Source: Siphonobacter sp048595215 (lineage in GTDB: Bacteria; Bacteroidota; Bacteroidia; Cytophagales; Spirosomataceae). From it: a stretch of DNA of 6,246 bases. Shown in pieces: positions 1 through 6,246 of the stretch; position 1 is the first letter of the stretch, and each line of letters starts with the position of its first letter. The notes beneath the pieces are model-generated. The model was given only the letters and a program-made list of their open reading frames with translations. It ran no database searches and had not been told where the DNA came from. The stretch is taken from positions 1 to 6,246 of the forward strand of contig NZ_JBMDWJ010000028.1 in assembly GCF_048595215.1 (NCBI RefSeq). The letters are read 5' to 3'. The position numbers were made by a program, and so were the translations under genes.

Positions 1-3000
1 ATTGCGTGTAGTAGGAATACCGTTCAGGTCTAGACCTTGAATGTTACCGGCTCCTTGCGTATTGATTTCAGGATCGCTGGGGAAACCAGGAGCGTACATC
101 CACAGGTTCCGGCCACTCACGCCAATGCTGATGTTGCCAAAAGGCGTACGACTTAGCAGCGAGCTGGGAAGGGAGTAGTTCAGAGCAACTTCCCGAAGAC
201 GATACGCCGTTGCGTCAAATACGGCTCCTTCGGAAGCTAAGCCACCCAGGCCCTGCCAGTAACTTTGAGCGGAGATCTGAATGTTATTCGGACGCGTGGT
301 ACCATCGGCATTGCGAATAACGCCGGGTAAAATGCGAGGCTGGTTACGATCAACACCGGTAATTTCAGTCTGTCCGGCACTACGCATATCTACCTGAGAG
401 AAGGAATAGATTTGTCCACCTTTGTTGACATCCACCAGTGCGGACAACGTAAAACCTTTGTAAGAGAAGTTGTTCGTTAAACCAGCTACCCAGTCTTTCT
501 GCGGATTCGAGATTACTTGTCCGGCAATACCTGGCATAAATAAGCCCGTATTGGGGTTGATCAGTAATTCACCACTTTCGGTACGGGCATTAGCCGTTCC
601 GATGATTACGCCATACGGATAACCGACGGCAATCGAAGGAGCAATACCGGAGAAACTGTTACCCGTAATGTTGGAGTTGTTAACACCTTCCGAGATCGCA
701 ATCACTTTGTTACGAATACGCGTGAAGTTCAACAGAACATCCCACTTGAAGGAAGAGGTACGAATGGGCGTAGCCGAAAGCTGTAATTCAATCCCTTTGT
801 TCTGCATTTCGCCGATGTTCGTCGTGCGAGTATCGTAACCGCTGGAATTTGAGATCGCTACGTTAAAGATCTGGCTGGTACTTTTGGTATTAAAGTACGT
901 AAAGTCAACACCCAGACGATTATTGAAGAAGCCTACGTTCAGACCTACTTCAAACGAGTTCACAAACTCAGGTTTTAAGTTCGAAGAACCAATCCGACCA
1001 TCGGGTTGAAAACCGGGGAGGCTAGTACCGCCCACATTCAGAGGGAAGGTTATATCCGCTACGTTGTTACCGAAAGTTGCCGAAGTAAAGAAGGACTGTA
1101 AGCGATACGGATCAGCATCACGACCTACCCGGGCAATGTTTCCTCGCACCTTCAAGTAAGAAACCGCATCCGTTTTCACGTTAAAGGCTTCAAGCGGTAC
1201 AAAACTTAAGGCAGCCGAAGGATAGAAATAGGCATTTTGATTCTTCGGTAAGGTGGAAGACTGATCTACCCGGCCGGATAACTCCAGGAACAGATACGAT
1301 TTGTAATCCAACGAAAGCTGGCCGTAATGACCAACGAGGCGACGTCTGTTGGTAGACGCGTAGGAACTGGTGAATACCGAACCTACACCCACGTTATCGA
1401 AACCAGGAATCGCCAAGGATTGCGAAACAACGCCTGATTCTCTATACGACCGTTGGTTCAGGTTTTGTCCCAACAACAGATTCGCGTTCAGGCCTTGTAC
1501 AAACAGGTCATTTTTCTTGGCGGTGATCAACAGGTCACCGTTCAGCTCCGACCGGAAACGCAGATCTTCATCGATCTGGCCCTGGGGGGCACGGGCCGCT
1601 CCTACGCGTTGAACCTGCTTTCTGTTGTCCGTATACGTATCCGCAGTAACCCGATAGCTAACGTTTAACCAATTGGTGATGTCGTATCCGACGGAAAGGT
1701 TACCAAAAACACGGTCAACGTTGCTGTTAAAGAAGGTATTCTGGATGCTCCACAAGGGGTGATTCTGACCATTCACGAAGTAAAAATCTTCACCCGTGAG
1801 TGGATCCAGATACGGGGTGTTTACCAGATCGTAACTTCTGGGAATACGCGTAATCTGTCCAAAAGCACTACCGCCATTACCCATCAGCGTATTTTTCTGA
1901 GCCGACTTTACATACGTGATGGTGCCGCCCAGTTTAATACCGTTTTTCAGCTTGCTGTTTCCACCCACTTGTACGCTATGACGATCAAAATCACTCTCCC
2001 GAATAACCCCATTCTGAATGGTACTGGAAATCGTAGCCGCGAAGTTGTTGTTCTGATCGCCACCCGCAATATTCAGGGCGTTCTGGAACATGGTTCCCGT
2101 TTTGTAGAAATCCCGGATGTTGTTCGGATAAGCCCGGTAGGGAACCGATTCTCCGCGGAAGTTCTGTACCGTTTCGAAACCAGGCGTACCAAACGCAGGT
2201 CCCCAGGAATTCGTACTGTTGTTTACGTAGTTGTTCTGCGTACCCTGTCCGTACTGGTTCTGAAGCTTAGGCAGATACGCAACATTTTGCCAGTTTACCG
2301 AAGAGTTAAACGTAACCTCGGTTTTACCATTTAAGCCTTTTCCGCTCTTGGTCGTGATGACAATTACCCCGGCGGAAGCTCTGGAACCATACAATACCGA
2401 AGCGGCAGGGCCTTTCAGTACGTTGATGGACTCGATACTTTCAGGGCTAATGTCGGCGAGACGGCTAGAAGGCTGCGAGCCAAAAAGCGTATTTTGGGAG
2501 TTGTCTACGTCATTGTTGAAGATGATACCATCTACAACGACGAGCGGCTGGTTACTACCATTGAAGGAAGTAATCCCGCGGATGTTGATGTTCGTAGAAG
2601 AACCCGGAGCACCAGAAGAACTCGTAATATTGACCCCGGCTACTTTACCTTGCAGCGTGTTCAAAACGTTGGGTTCCGAGCGTTGGGCTAACGCCGAACC
2701 ATTTACATTTTGAGTAGCATATCCCAACGAACGCGTATCTCTTTCGATACCCTGAGCGGTGACTACCACTTCGTTCAGCGATTCAACACTCGATTGAAGA
2801 ATGACATCAATCGTCGTTCGGCCATTGATTTCCTCTTCTTTACGACCGAAGCCGACCGCACTGAATACCAGTGTCGTACCATTCGCAGGTAGGGTTAACC
2901 GGTAGGTACCTTTCGCGTCTGTATTGGTTCCGGTGTTACTGCCTTTAACAACAACAGTAACCCCAGGAATGGGTGCTCCATCTTCGGAAGCCGTAACGGT

Positions 3001-3078
3001 ACCCGTTACGATGCGATCCTGTGCCTGGGCGATCCACCCGAATAGCATCAGAAAAGTGAAGAATAAAAGTTTCTTCAT
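1..3078 (-). CDS. SusC/RagA family TonB-linked outer membrane transporter (SusC-B), C-terminal end cut by window
   Basis: This is an outer membrane active transporter that takes up oligosaccharides or other nutrients using TonB energy, paired in this family with a SusD lipoprotein lid. I read all 1026 visible codons: the frame is open with no stop or frameshift and contains no cysteine. Residues 1-19 are a signal peptide (MKKLLFF..., cleavage likely AQA|Q). Residues ~22-100 form a carboxypeptidase-regulatory-like beta-sandwich (IVTGTVTASEDGAPIPGVTV). A TonB-box-like EVVVTAQG lies at 103-110. The plug spans ~113-246, with LVVVDGII at 179-186, ESINVLKGPAASVLYGSRA at 216-234 and GVIVITTKSG at 237-246. 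The rest is barrel. The end shows the usual GRNLWMYAPGFPSDPEIN (989-1006) and GIPTTRN at the edge, so probably only about 10-15 residues are missing. There is no N-terminal STN signalling domain, so direct control of an ECF sigma/anti-sigma pair is not predicted. The ATG at 3078 is fixed by the signal peptide. The substrate is unknown. Confidence 0.96.
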   Translation of the reverse strand, partial: MKKLLFFTFLMLFGWIAQAQDRIVTGTVTASEDGAPIPGVTVVVKGSNTGTNTDAKGTYRLTLPANGTTLVFSAVGFGRKEEEINGRTTIDVILQSSVESLNEVVVTAQGIERDTRSLGYATQNVNGSALAQRSEPNVLNTLQGKVAGVNITSSSGAPGSSTNINIRGITSFNGSNQPLVVVDGIIFNNDVDNSQNTLFGSQPSSRLADISPESIESINVLKGPAASVLYGSRASAGVIVITTKSGKGLNGKTEVTFNSSVNWQNVAYLPKLQNQYGQGTQNNYVNNSTNSWGPAFGTPGFETVQNFRGESVPYRAYPNNIRDFYKTGTMFQNALNIAGGDQNNNFAATISSTIQNGVIRESDFDRHSVQVGGNSKLKNGIKLGGTITYVKSAQKNTLMGNGGSAFGQITRIPRSYDLVNTPYLDPLTGEDFYFVNGQNHPLWSIQNTFFNSNVDRVFGNLSVGYDITNWLNVSYRVTADTYTDNRKQVQRVGAARAPQGQIDEDLRFRSELNGDLLITAKKNDLFVQGLNANLLLGQNLNQRSYRESGVVSQSLAIPGFDNVGVGSVFTSSYASTNRRRLVGHYGQLSLDYKSYLFLELSGRVDQSSTLPKNQNAYFYPSAALSFVPLEAFNVKTDAVSYLKVRGNIARVGRDADPYRLQSFFTSATFGNNVADITFPLNVGGTSLPGFQPDGRIGSSNLKPEFVNSFEVGLNVGFFNNRLGVDFTYFNTKSTSQIFNVAISNSSGYDTRTTNIGEMQNKGIELQLSATPIRTSSFKWDVLLNFTRIRNKVIAISEGVNNSNITGNSFSGIAPSIAVGYPYGVIIGTANARTESGELLINPNTGLFMPGIAGQVISNPQKDWVAGLTNNFSYKGFTLSALVDVNKGGQIYSFSQVDMRSAGQTEITGVDRNQPRILPGVIRNADGTTRPNNIQISAQSYWQGLGGLASEGAVFDATAYRLREVALNYSLPSSLLSRTPFGNISIGVSGRNLWMYAPGFPSDPEINTQGAGNIQGLDLNGIPTTRN

Positions 3079-3137
3079 GGTTGTGGATGAATTGGTTAAG
3101 AAATAAACAAAAAGAAAAACAAGAGAAGCAGAACCTT

Positions 3138-3174
3138 ATTTATCTGAGAATCCAGCGAATGCTAGCAGATAAAT
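3138..3174 (-). promoter_or_regulatory. Strong hairpin in the leader of SusC-B
   Basis: Two perfect 9-nt arms, ATTTATCTG (plus 3138-3146) and CAGATAAAT (3166-3174), form the outer stem. In the minus-strand RNA an inner stem stacks directly on it: CUAGC pairs with GCUGG (one G-U pair) around an AUUC loop, leaving a 5-nt AUUCU bulge on the 3' side. The RNA stem ends 59 nt before the SusC-B start codon. The base of the stem is followed by AAGG, not uridines, so it is not a standard intrinsic terminator, although a pyrimidine-rich stretch begins further down (about 3125-3094). A role in translation control, RNA stability or attenuation is inference. Confidence 0.55.
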
Positions 3175-3230
3175 GAGTGTAATGAAAGCAAAATCTTTCT
3201 CGAAGATGAAAACGTGTAGTAGTTAGGCAT
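3162..3230 (-). CDS. Candidate 22-residue leader peptide upstream of SusC-B
   Basis: A short frame starts at ATG 3230-3228 and ends at TAG 3164-3162. The peptide begins MPNYYTFSSSRK and ends LHSFIC; it has six serines and a basic SSSRK segment. It does not look like a signal peptide or a known small protein. This ATG is the only one on the minus strand between the putative promoter and the SusC-B start, which is striking in such AT-rich DNA. Its frame differs from that of SusC-B, and its stop codon lies in the 5' half of the hairpin at 3138-3174. The sequence just upstream, CATTATTCAAGCT, has no Shine-Dalgarno motif, like the other starts here. It could be a regulatory leader peptide or a chance frame; without conservation data I cannot decide. 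Confidence 0.35.
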   Translation of the reverse strand: MPNYYTFSSSRKILLSLHSFIC

Positions 3231-3259
3231 AGCTTGAATAATGATGAAGTGAGAAATGA

Positions 3260-3271
3260 CTAAGTACTTAG
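3260..3271. repeat. Perfect 12-bp palindrome CTAAGTACTTAG, possible operator
   Basis: CTAAGTACTTAG is identical to its own reverse complement. It lies about 70 bp inside the putative transcript of SusC-B and 30 bp upstream of the candidate leader ORF. With no loop it is a poor RNA hairpin, so if it has a function, binding by a dimeric regulator or RNA-RNA pairing is more likely. No known binding motif is recognised. Confidence 0.35.
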
Positions 3272-3344
3272 GTTATTGATTTTAAATGTGAGTTTTTATA
3301 CTTAAAAATCAACCTTCACGAAGAGGTCGTTTAAAAAGGGGCTA

Positions 3345-3352
3345 CAAAATTA
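3345..3352 (-). promoter_or_regulatory. Candidate Bacteroidota -7 element for SusC-B
   Basis: The minus strand reads TAATTTTG, an exact match to the Bacteroidota -7 consensus TAnnTTTG. It is the only such match on the minus strand of the whole intergenic region. A matching -33 TTTG is not seen at the normal distance; the nearest T-rich stretch is TTTTA at 3380-3376, slightly too far upstream. If used, transcription would start near 3340 and give a leader of roughly 260 nt. The missing -33 box suggests a weak or activator-dependent promoter, or that the match is accidental. Confidence 0.35.
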
Positions 3353-3510
3353 GCTGTTTGCTATATATATCCGAATAAAATTCTGTAAAATATTATTTGT
3401 GTAGTTATACTTCAGAGAAGAAATCTAATGCTGGAATTTTCAAAAATGCTAAAAAATACCCCCTAAACGCAGAATTTTTGATAAACTGATTACTAGATCA
3501 CCTTAAAACA

Positions 3511-3550
3511 TACCATATTTTAAAATTTTTAAAGAAATTAAATTTTGGTA
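3511..3550. repeat. 40-bp imperfect AT-rich inverted repeat
   Basis: The halves 3511-3530 and 3531-3550 are reverse complements at 15 of 20 positions. The outer ends are perfect (TACCA at 3511-3515, TGGTA at 3546-3550). The interior is almost all A and T, so part of the symmetry may come from composition. Function unknown. Confidence 0.3.
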
Positions 3551-3596
3551 CTACTGAAGTTGTCCAATGTTTCTTGACTTCAAAAATGCGTGAAAA

Positions 3597-3609
3597 AGCA
3601 AAATTTGCT
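3597..3609. repeat. Short dyad AGCAAAATTTGCT
   Basis: Two 6-bp arms, AGCAAA and TTTGCT, flank a single central base. It resembles a protein-binding half-site pair in form, but it is short, AT-rich and not next to a promoter I can identify. Confidence 0.2.
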
Positions 3610-3714
3610 CCTCCAATATGGGTTGAGTATTTAGTACTATTATTCGACAATGTTCTTGATCTTACATTTCGGCAGAAAGTATAGAATTCACGGAAAAAAG
3701 AAGAAGAGACTAAC

Positions 3715-3753
3715 AAGAAAAAAGGCGGCCTGTTCCGAAGAACAAGCCGCCTT
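3715..3753 (-). terminator. Intrinsic terminator with UUCG tetraloop, after SusD
   Basis: In the minus-strand RNA a 14-bp stem, AAGGCGGCUUGUUC with GAACAGGCCGCCUU (one G-U pair), closes a UUCG loop through a C-G pair. This is the very stable cUUCGg tetraloop. The stem runs straight into UUUUUUCUU. It begins 23 nt after the SusD stop codon and should end the SusC-A/SusD transcript. No uridine tract follows it on the plus strand, so it works in one direction only. SusC-B therefore probably needs its own promoter. Confidence 0.93.
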
Positions 3754-3776
3754 ACTAAAAGCGAATAAGAAGAAAA

Positions 3777-5240
3777 TTAGTTATCCTTCGCCAGCGGGTT
3801 CAGGGCTAATTCTGAAGATGAAATGGGCCAGATGTATCCGTTTTCGGACGAACTTTTCGCGGGCACTGTACCCTTGGCCGGAATGGTTTGTAACAACCGC
3901 ATCAGATCATTGTTGCGTAAGCCTTCACCCAGAAACTCAATTCTTCTTTCGAGCAGAATGGCATCGATAAGCTCCGTAGCTGAGGCAAAACTTGCCGTTG
4001 TAAATGTAGTCGTTGCATCCGAACGGTTGCGAACGGCATTAAGCAGAGCGACCGCCTGCGGATCTACGCTGTTCGTCGTACGCGTGCGGGCCTCGGCTAG
4101 GTTCAGCAGTACTTCGGCGTAACGAATGACCGGTACATAATCCGTATACGGGCTGGGGGCTTTGTACTTTGTCAGCCAGCGTTTTCCATTGCTGGTGGTA
4201 GCAACAAAGGAACGTCTGGTGTCACTCGCTTTCCAGTTCGTATTCGCAATAATGCCATTCGGATTAAGCGAATACTCCTGGTTCCCTACCCCACCGTTTG
4301 CTGCCGTAGGTGAAAAATAGTACCCCAATTGGTTTTGCGTTCCTGGGTTATCTCCTCCCGTAACCGTCATGGGTAGGGAGAAGATGGATTCCGTTGTCGT
4401 ATAGTTCGTGAATACCGTCGTAATGTTCGACTGTAAGGCATGAGCTACACCCGTTGGAGATGTAAACGGAGCGGCGGAGGTCACAATCTTATTCGCTTCC
4501 GTAACCACTTTCGCGTAATCCTGCATGCTTAGATACACCCGGGTTTTCAACGCAATCGCCGTGTTTTTGTGAGCACGGGTTGTATTAGTAGCCGCAGGAG
4601 AATACGAAGCAGGCAGGTTGGCCTCAGCTTCGTTCAAATCAGCTAACACTTGCGTATATACTTCGGCTACCGAACTTCTGGCCAGAGCGGACGATCCGGA
4701 GGTCGAGATCCCCGTTAAGCGTAAAGGCAAGCCGGGATTGTTCCCTTTATTATCGGCATAAGGACGAGCATAGAACTGCAAAAGGCTGTAGTAACTCAAG
4801 GCCCGAATCAACTTGGCTTCGGCTAAGTACTGAGCAGCCGTTTCGGCTCCAACCAGAGCACTTCCGCCCGCATTCATACCATCAATAAACAGGTTACACC
4901 GGTTAATCGTCAGGTACGCGTAGGACCAGAGGTTCGTAATGGCCGTCGTACTGTTGGTCGCGTTGAGAGCCCATACGTCAGAGCCCGTAATCAGGTTAGA
5001 CGTTTCGTTGATAAAGTCTTCCCCCCGAATGTCTCCGTAAATAACGTATCGGCCGCCGTAGAAGTTACCTGCCTTCAGGGCTGCGTACAGGGAGAGCAAC
5101 TGCGTATTAACCCGGCTGGGCGTACTCAACGATTCGTCAATAGCTACCGACGTTTCGGGTGTAGGGGAAAGATAATCTCTATTGCAGGCACCTAATCCGG
5201 TCAGGCAAAGAATAGAAGCGTATATGAAGTGCTTTTTCAT
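3777..5240 (-). CDS. SusD/RagB family nutrient-binding surface lipoprotein
   Basis: This is the surface-exposed lid and ligand-binding partner of the SusC-A barrel, opening and closing over the transporter to deliver substrate. The 487-residue length is normal for the family. Residues 1-18 are a lipoprotein signal peptide with lipobox LGAC, giving a lipidated Cys19. The N-terminal half carries the TPR-like helical region, with AEAKLIRALSYYSLLQFYA at 140-158 and TAIALKTRVYLSM near 227-239. The C-terminal SusD signature includes VIRYAEVLLNLAEAR (371-385), LLERRIEFLGEGLRNNDLMR (429-448) and YIWPISSSEL (469-478), followed by NP (481-482). The ATG at 5240 is set by the signal peptide. It lies 21 bp after the SusC-A stop, with no Shine-Dalgarno motif, so the two are surely co-transcribed. 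The extended ligand loops vary in this family and give no substrate prediction. Confidence 0.97.
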   Translation of the reverse strand: MKKHFIYASILCLTGLGACNRDYLSPTPETSVAIDESLSTPSRVNTQLLSLYAALKAGNFYGGRYVIYGDIRGEDFINETSNLITGSDVWALNATNSTTAITNLWSYAYLTINRCNLFIDGMNAGGSALVGAETAAQYLAEAKLIRALSYYSLLQFYARPYADNKGNNPGLPLRLTGISTSGSSALARSSVAEVYTQVLADLNEAEANLPASYSPAATNTTRAHKNTAIALKTRVYLSMQDYAKVVTEANKIVTSAAPFTSPTGVAHALQSNITTVFTNYTTTESIFSLPMTVTGGDNPGTQNQLGYYFSPTAANGGVGNQEYSLNPNGIIANTNWKASDTRRSFVATTSNGKRWLTKYKAPSPYTDYVPVIRYAEVLLNLAEARTRTTNSVDPQAVALLNAVRNRSDATTTFTTASFASATELIDAILLERRIEFLGEGLRNNDLMRLLQTIPAKGTVPAKSSSENGYIWPISSSELALNPLAKDN

Positions 5241-5261
5241 GAAAGTCTCGTCTGTTGATAA

Positions 5262-6246
5262 TTAAAAACCAGCTTTAAGTCCAATCGTGATGGTACGGGC
5301 ATTACCCACGGTGTTCCGGTCAACGCCCTGACCCGTAGTGCTGTTACCATTCGAAGATACTTCCGGATCAGGACCGGGATACTTCGTCCAGATGGCCAGG
5401 TTTTGTCCGCTGGCGTATACCCGCAGGCTGTTCATTTTTAGTTTCGTAGCCAGTGAAGAAGGCAGCGTATAACCTAAGGTCAGGTTACGTAGTTTCAGGA
5501 AGTCACCTTTGAATACGTTGATGTCCATGGGCATTGCTGAACCGTTGGATACGTTGTCACCGTAGACCGGACGGGCGTATTTTTTACCCGCATCTCCTTC
5601 CTGCATCCAGGCATCGGTCAGAACGTCTGAGTGGTTATTCCACCAACGCTGATCGTGCAGACCCGCATTCGTACCGTAGTACACGTTGAAGCCTAACTGA
5701 TACGTCAGCATGACACCCAAATCGAAGTTTTTGTACTTGAAGTTGTTATCCCAGCCACCGTACTGCTTCGGCACTACGTTCGCGTACATCACCCCGTCAG
5801 CCGCCTGCGTAATCGACGTTCCACCGGTTGGGCTTACGTAACGGGTGAGTCCATCGGGAGTAGTCGAATAATTGAACTGGCCCGAAGGAGCGTAGTACTG
5901 ATAGTAAACTTTGTCTCCCTGCGAGTTCAGGAAAATACGCTTACCCGTAGACGGATCTACGCCAGCCGTACGTACTACCCACAAGTAGCCCAGTGAATAA
6001 CCGGGAGCCGTTTGGTTGACCGTTTCAGAGCCACTCGTTCCGGTTTGCAATACATTGATTCCCGGAGCTAAGGCTGATACTTCGTTTTTATTGAACGTGA
6101 TATTAAAGCTAGAATTCCACTGGAAGTCCGCCGTATTGATGATACGGGCGTTCAGGGCTACTTCCAGACCTTTGTTGTACATGGCACCCACGTTCAACGG
6201 AGGACCTACGTTGGGTCCAATGTTTGAACTGGTCGGCAAACCCGTT
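5262..6246 (-). CDS. SusC/RagA family TonB-linked outer membrane transporter (SusC-A), C-terminal part
   Basis: The last 327 codons of a SusC-like transporter are visible; the signal peptide, plug and most of the barrel lie beyond position 6246. The frame is still open at the edge (reading ...TGLPTSSNIG), so the TTG at 6239 should not be taken as a start. Family features are GAMYNKGLEVAL near the edge, a GGWDNNFKYKNFDLGVMLTY barrel strand region, FLKLRNLTLGYTLPSSL (about 5450-5505) and SGQNLAIWTKYPGPDPE. The protein ends in KAGF, with the terminal phenylalanine expected of a barrel recognised by the BAM assembly machinery. It differs clearly from SusC-B in the matching region (SGRNLWMYAPGFPSDPE), so the two probably serve different ligands. 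The partner SusD follows after 21 bp. Confidence 0.95.
   Translation of the reverse strand, partial: TGLPTSSNIGPNVGPPLNVGAMYNKGLEVALNARIINTADFQWNSSFNITFNKNEVSALAPGINVLQTGTSGSETVNQTAPGYSLGYLWVVRTAGVDPSTGKRIFLNSQGDKVYYQYYAPSGQFNYSTTPDGLTRYVSPTGGTSITQAADGVMYANVVPKQYGGWDNNFKYKNFDLGVMLTYQLGFNVYYGTNAGLHDQRWWNNHSDVLTDAWMQEGDAGKKYARPVYGDNVSNGSAMPMDINVFKGDFLKLRNLTLGYTLPSSLATKLKMNSLRVYASGQNLAIWTKYPGPDPEVSSNGNSTTGQGVDRNTVGNARTITIGLKAGF

Larger units (their letters stand above)
3079..3714. other. AT-rich intergenic region between the two SusC/SusD units
   Basis: About 640 bp separate the terminator of the upstream SusC-A/SusD unit from the start of SusC-B. The base composition is much richer in A and T than in the flanking genes. 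The half nearest SusC-B looks regulatory: it holds a -7-like promoter element, a perfect palindrome, a 22-codon reading frame and a hairpin, each listed separately. The other half (about 3380-3714) holds two imperfect dyads and a plus-strand frame that is open from 3490 to a TAG at 3682-3684 but has no ATG before 3586. I see no tRNA, CRISPR array, convincing transposon end or recognisable protein family here. Confidence 0.8.

Noticed and set aside
1370..3106. Several plus-strand frames of 60-191 codons
   Set aside because: They all lie opposite the continuous SusC-B coding frame, which has clear family motifs throughout; they are antisense shadows.
3193..3207. Small hairpin ATCTT/AAGAT in the leader
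   Set aside because: A 5-bp AT-rich stem is too weak to list separately, though it could be part of a larger leader fold.
3632..3639. 8-bp palindrome TAGTACTA
   Set aside because: It is too short to stand out from chance in AT-rich DNA and has no promoter context.
3381..3677. Possible terminal inverted repeats (TTCTG...CAGAA) of a small mobile element
   Set aside because: Only five bases match well; extending the arms gives no consistent pairing and no flanking target duplication is seen.
3498..3716. A 72-codon minus-strand frame between the terminator and the SusC-B leader
   Set aside because: It starts only at a TTG lying in the terminator tail, has no signal peptide or recognisable domain, and lies antisense to another equally unsupported frame.
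3650..4122. Plus-strand frames of about 100 codons opposite the SusD 3' end
   Set aside because: They overlap the terminator and the conserved SusD C-terminal signature on the other strand, and their translations show no domain.
6237..6239. TTG as a start codon for the SusC-A fragment
   Set aside because: The frame continues open to the window edge and the protein there is mid-barrel SusC sequence, so the true start lies outside.

Overview
The window comes from a member of the Bacteroidota. The evidence is two glycan- or nutrient-uptake loci of the SusC/SusD (RagA/RagB) type, a hallmark of that phylum, together with start codons that lack Shine-Dalgarno sequences and a TAnnTTTG-type promoter element. 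Balanced base composition in the genes and strongly AT-rich spacers would suit an environmental member of the Cytophagales, but the genus cannot be fixed from this sequence.

All convincing genes are on the minus strand, so transcription runs from high to low coordinates. Positions 6246-5262 hold the C-terminal 327 residues of one SusC-like TonB-dependent outer membrane transporter (SusC-A); its start is outside the window. After 21 bp comes its SusD-like surface lipoprotein (5240-3777, 487 aa, complete). A strong intrinsic terminator with a cUUCGg tetraloop (3753-3715) closes this unit. A gap of about 640 bp follows, AT-rich and without an established gene. Then comes a second SusC-like transporter (SusC-B, 3078 to beyond position 1), complete at its N-terminus and lacking only its last few residues. 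A partner SusD would be expected just beyond position 1.

The two halves of each pair should form an outer membrane complex: a TonB-driven beta-barrel with a SusD lid that captures ligand. The C-termini of SusC-A and SusC-B differ clearly, so this looks like two separately transcribed uptake systems side by side, not a recent duplication. No glycosidase, sigma/anti-sigma pair or hybrid sensor is visible, so the substrate cannot be inferred.

The most interesting part is the roughly 260-nt candidate leader of SusC-B. It contains one ATG only. That ATG opens a 22-codon reading frame whose stop codon lies inside a strong hairpin (3138-3174), so translation of the short frame would compete with folding. 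This is the layout of a leader-peptide switch. A perfect 12-bp palindrome and a -7-like promoter element lie upstream. All of this is read from sequence and is unproven.
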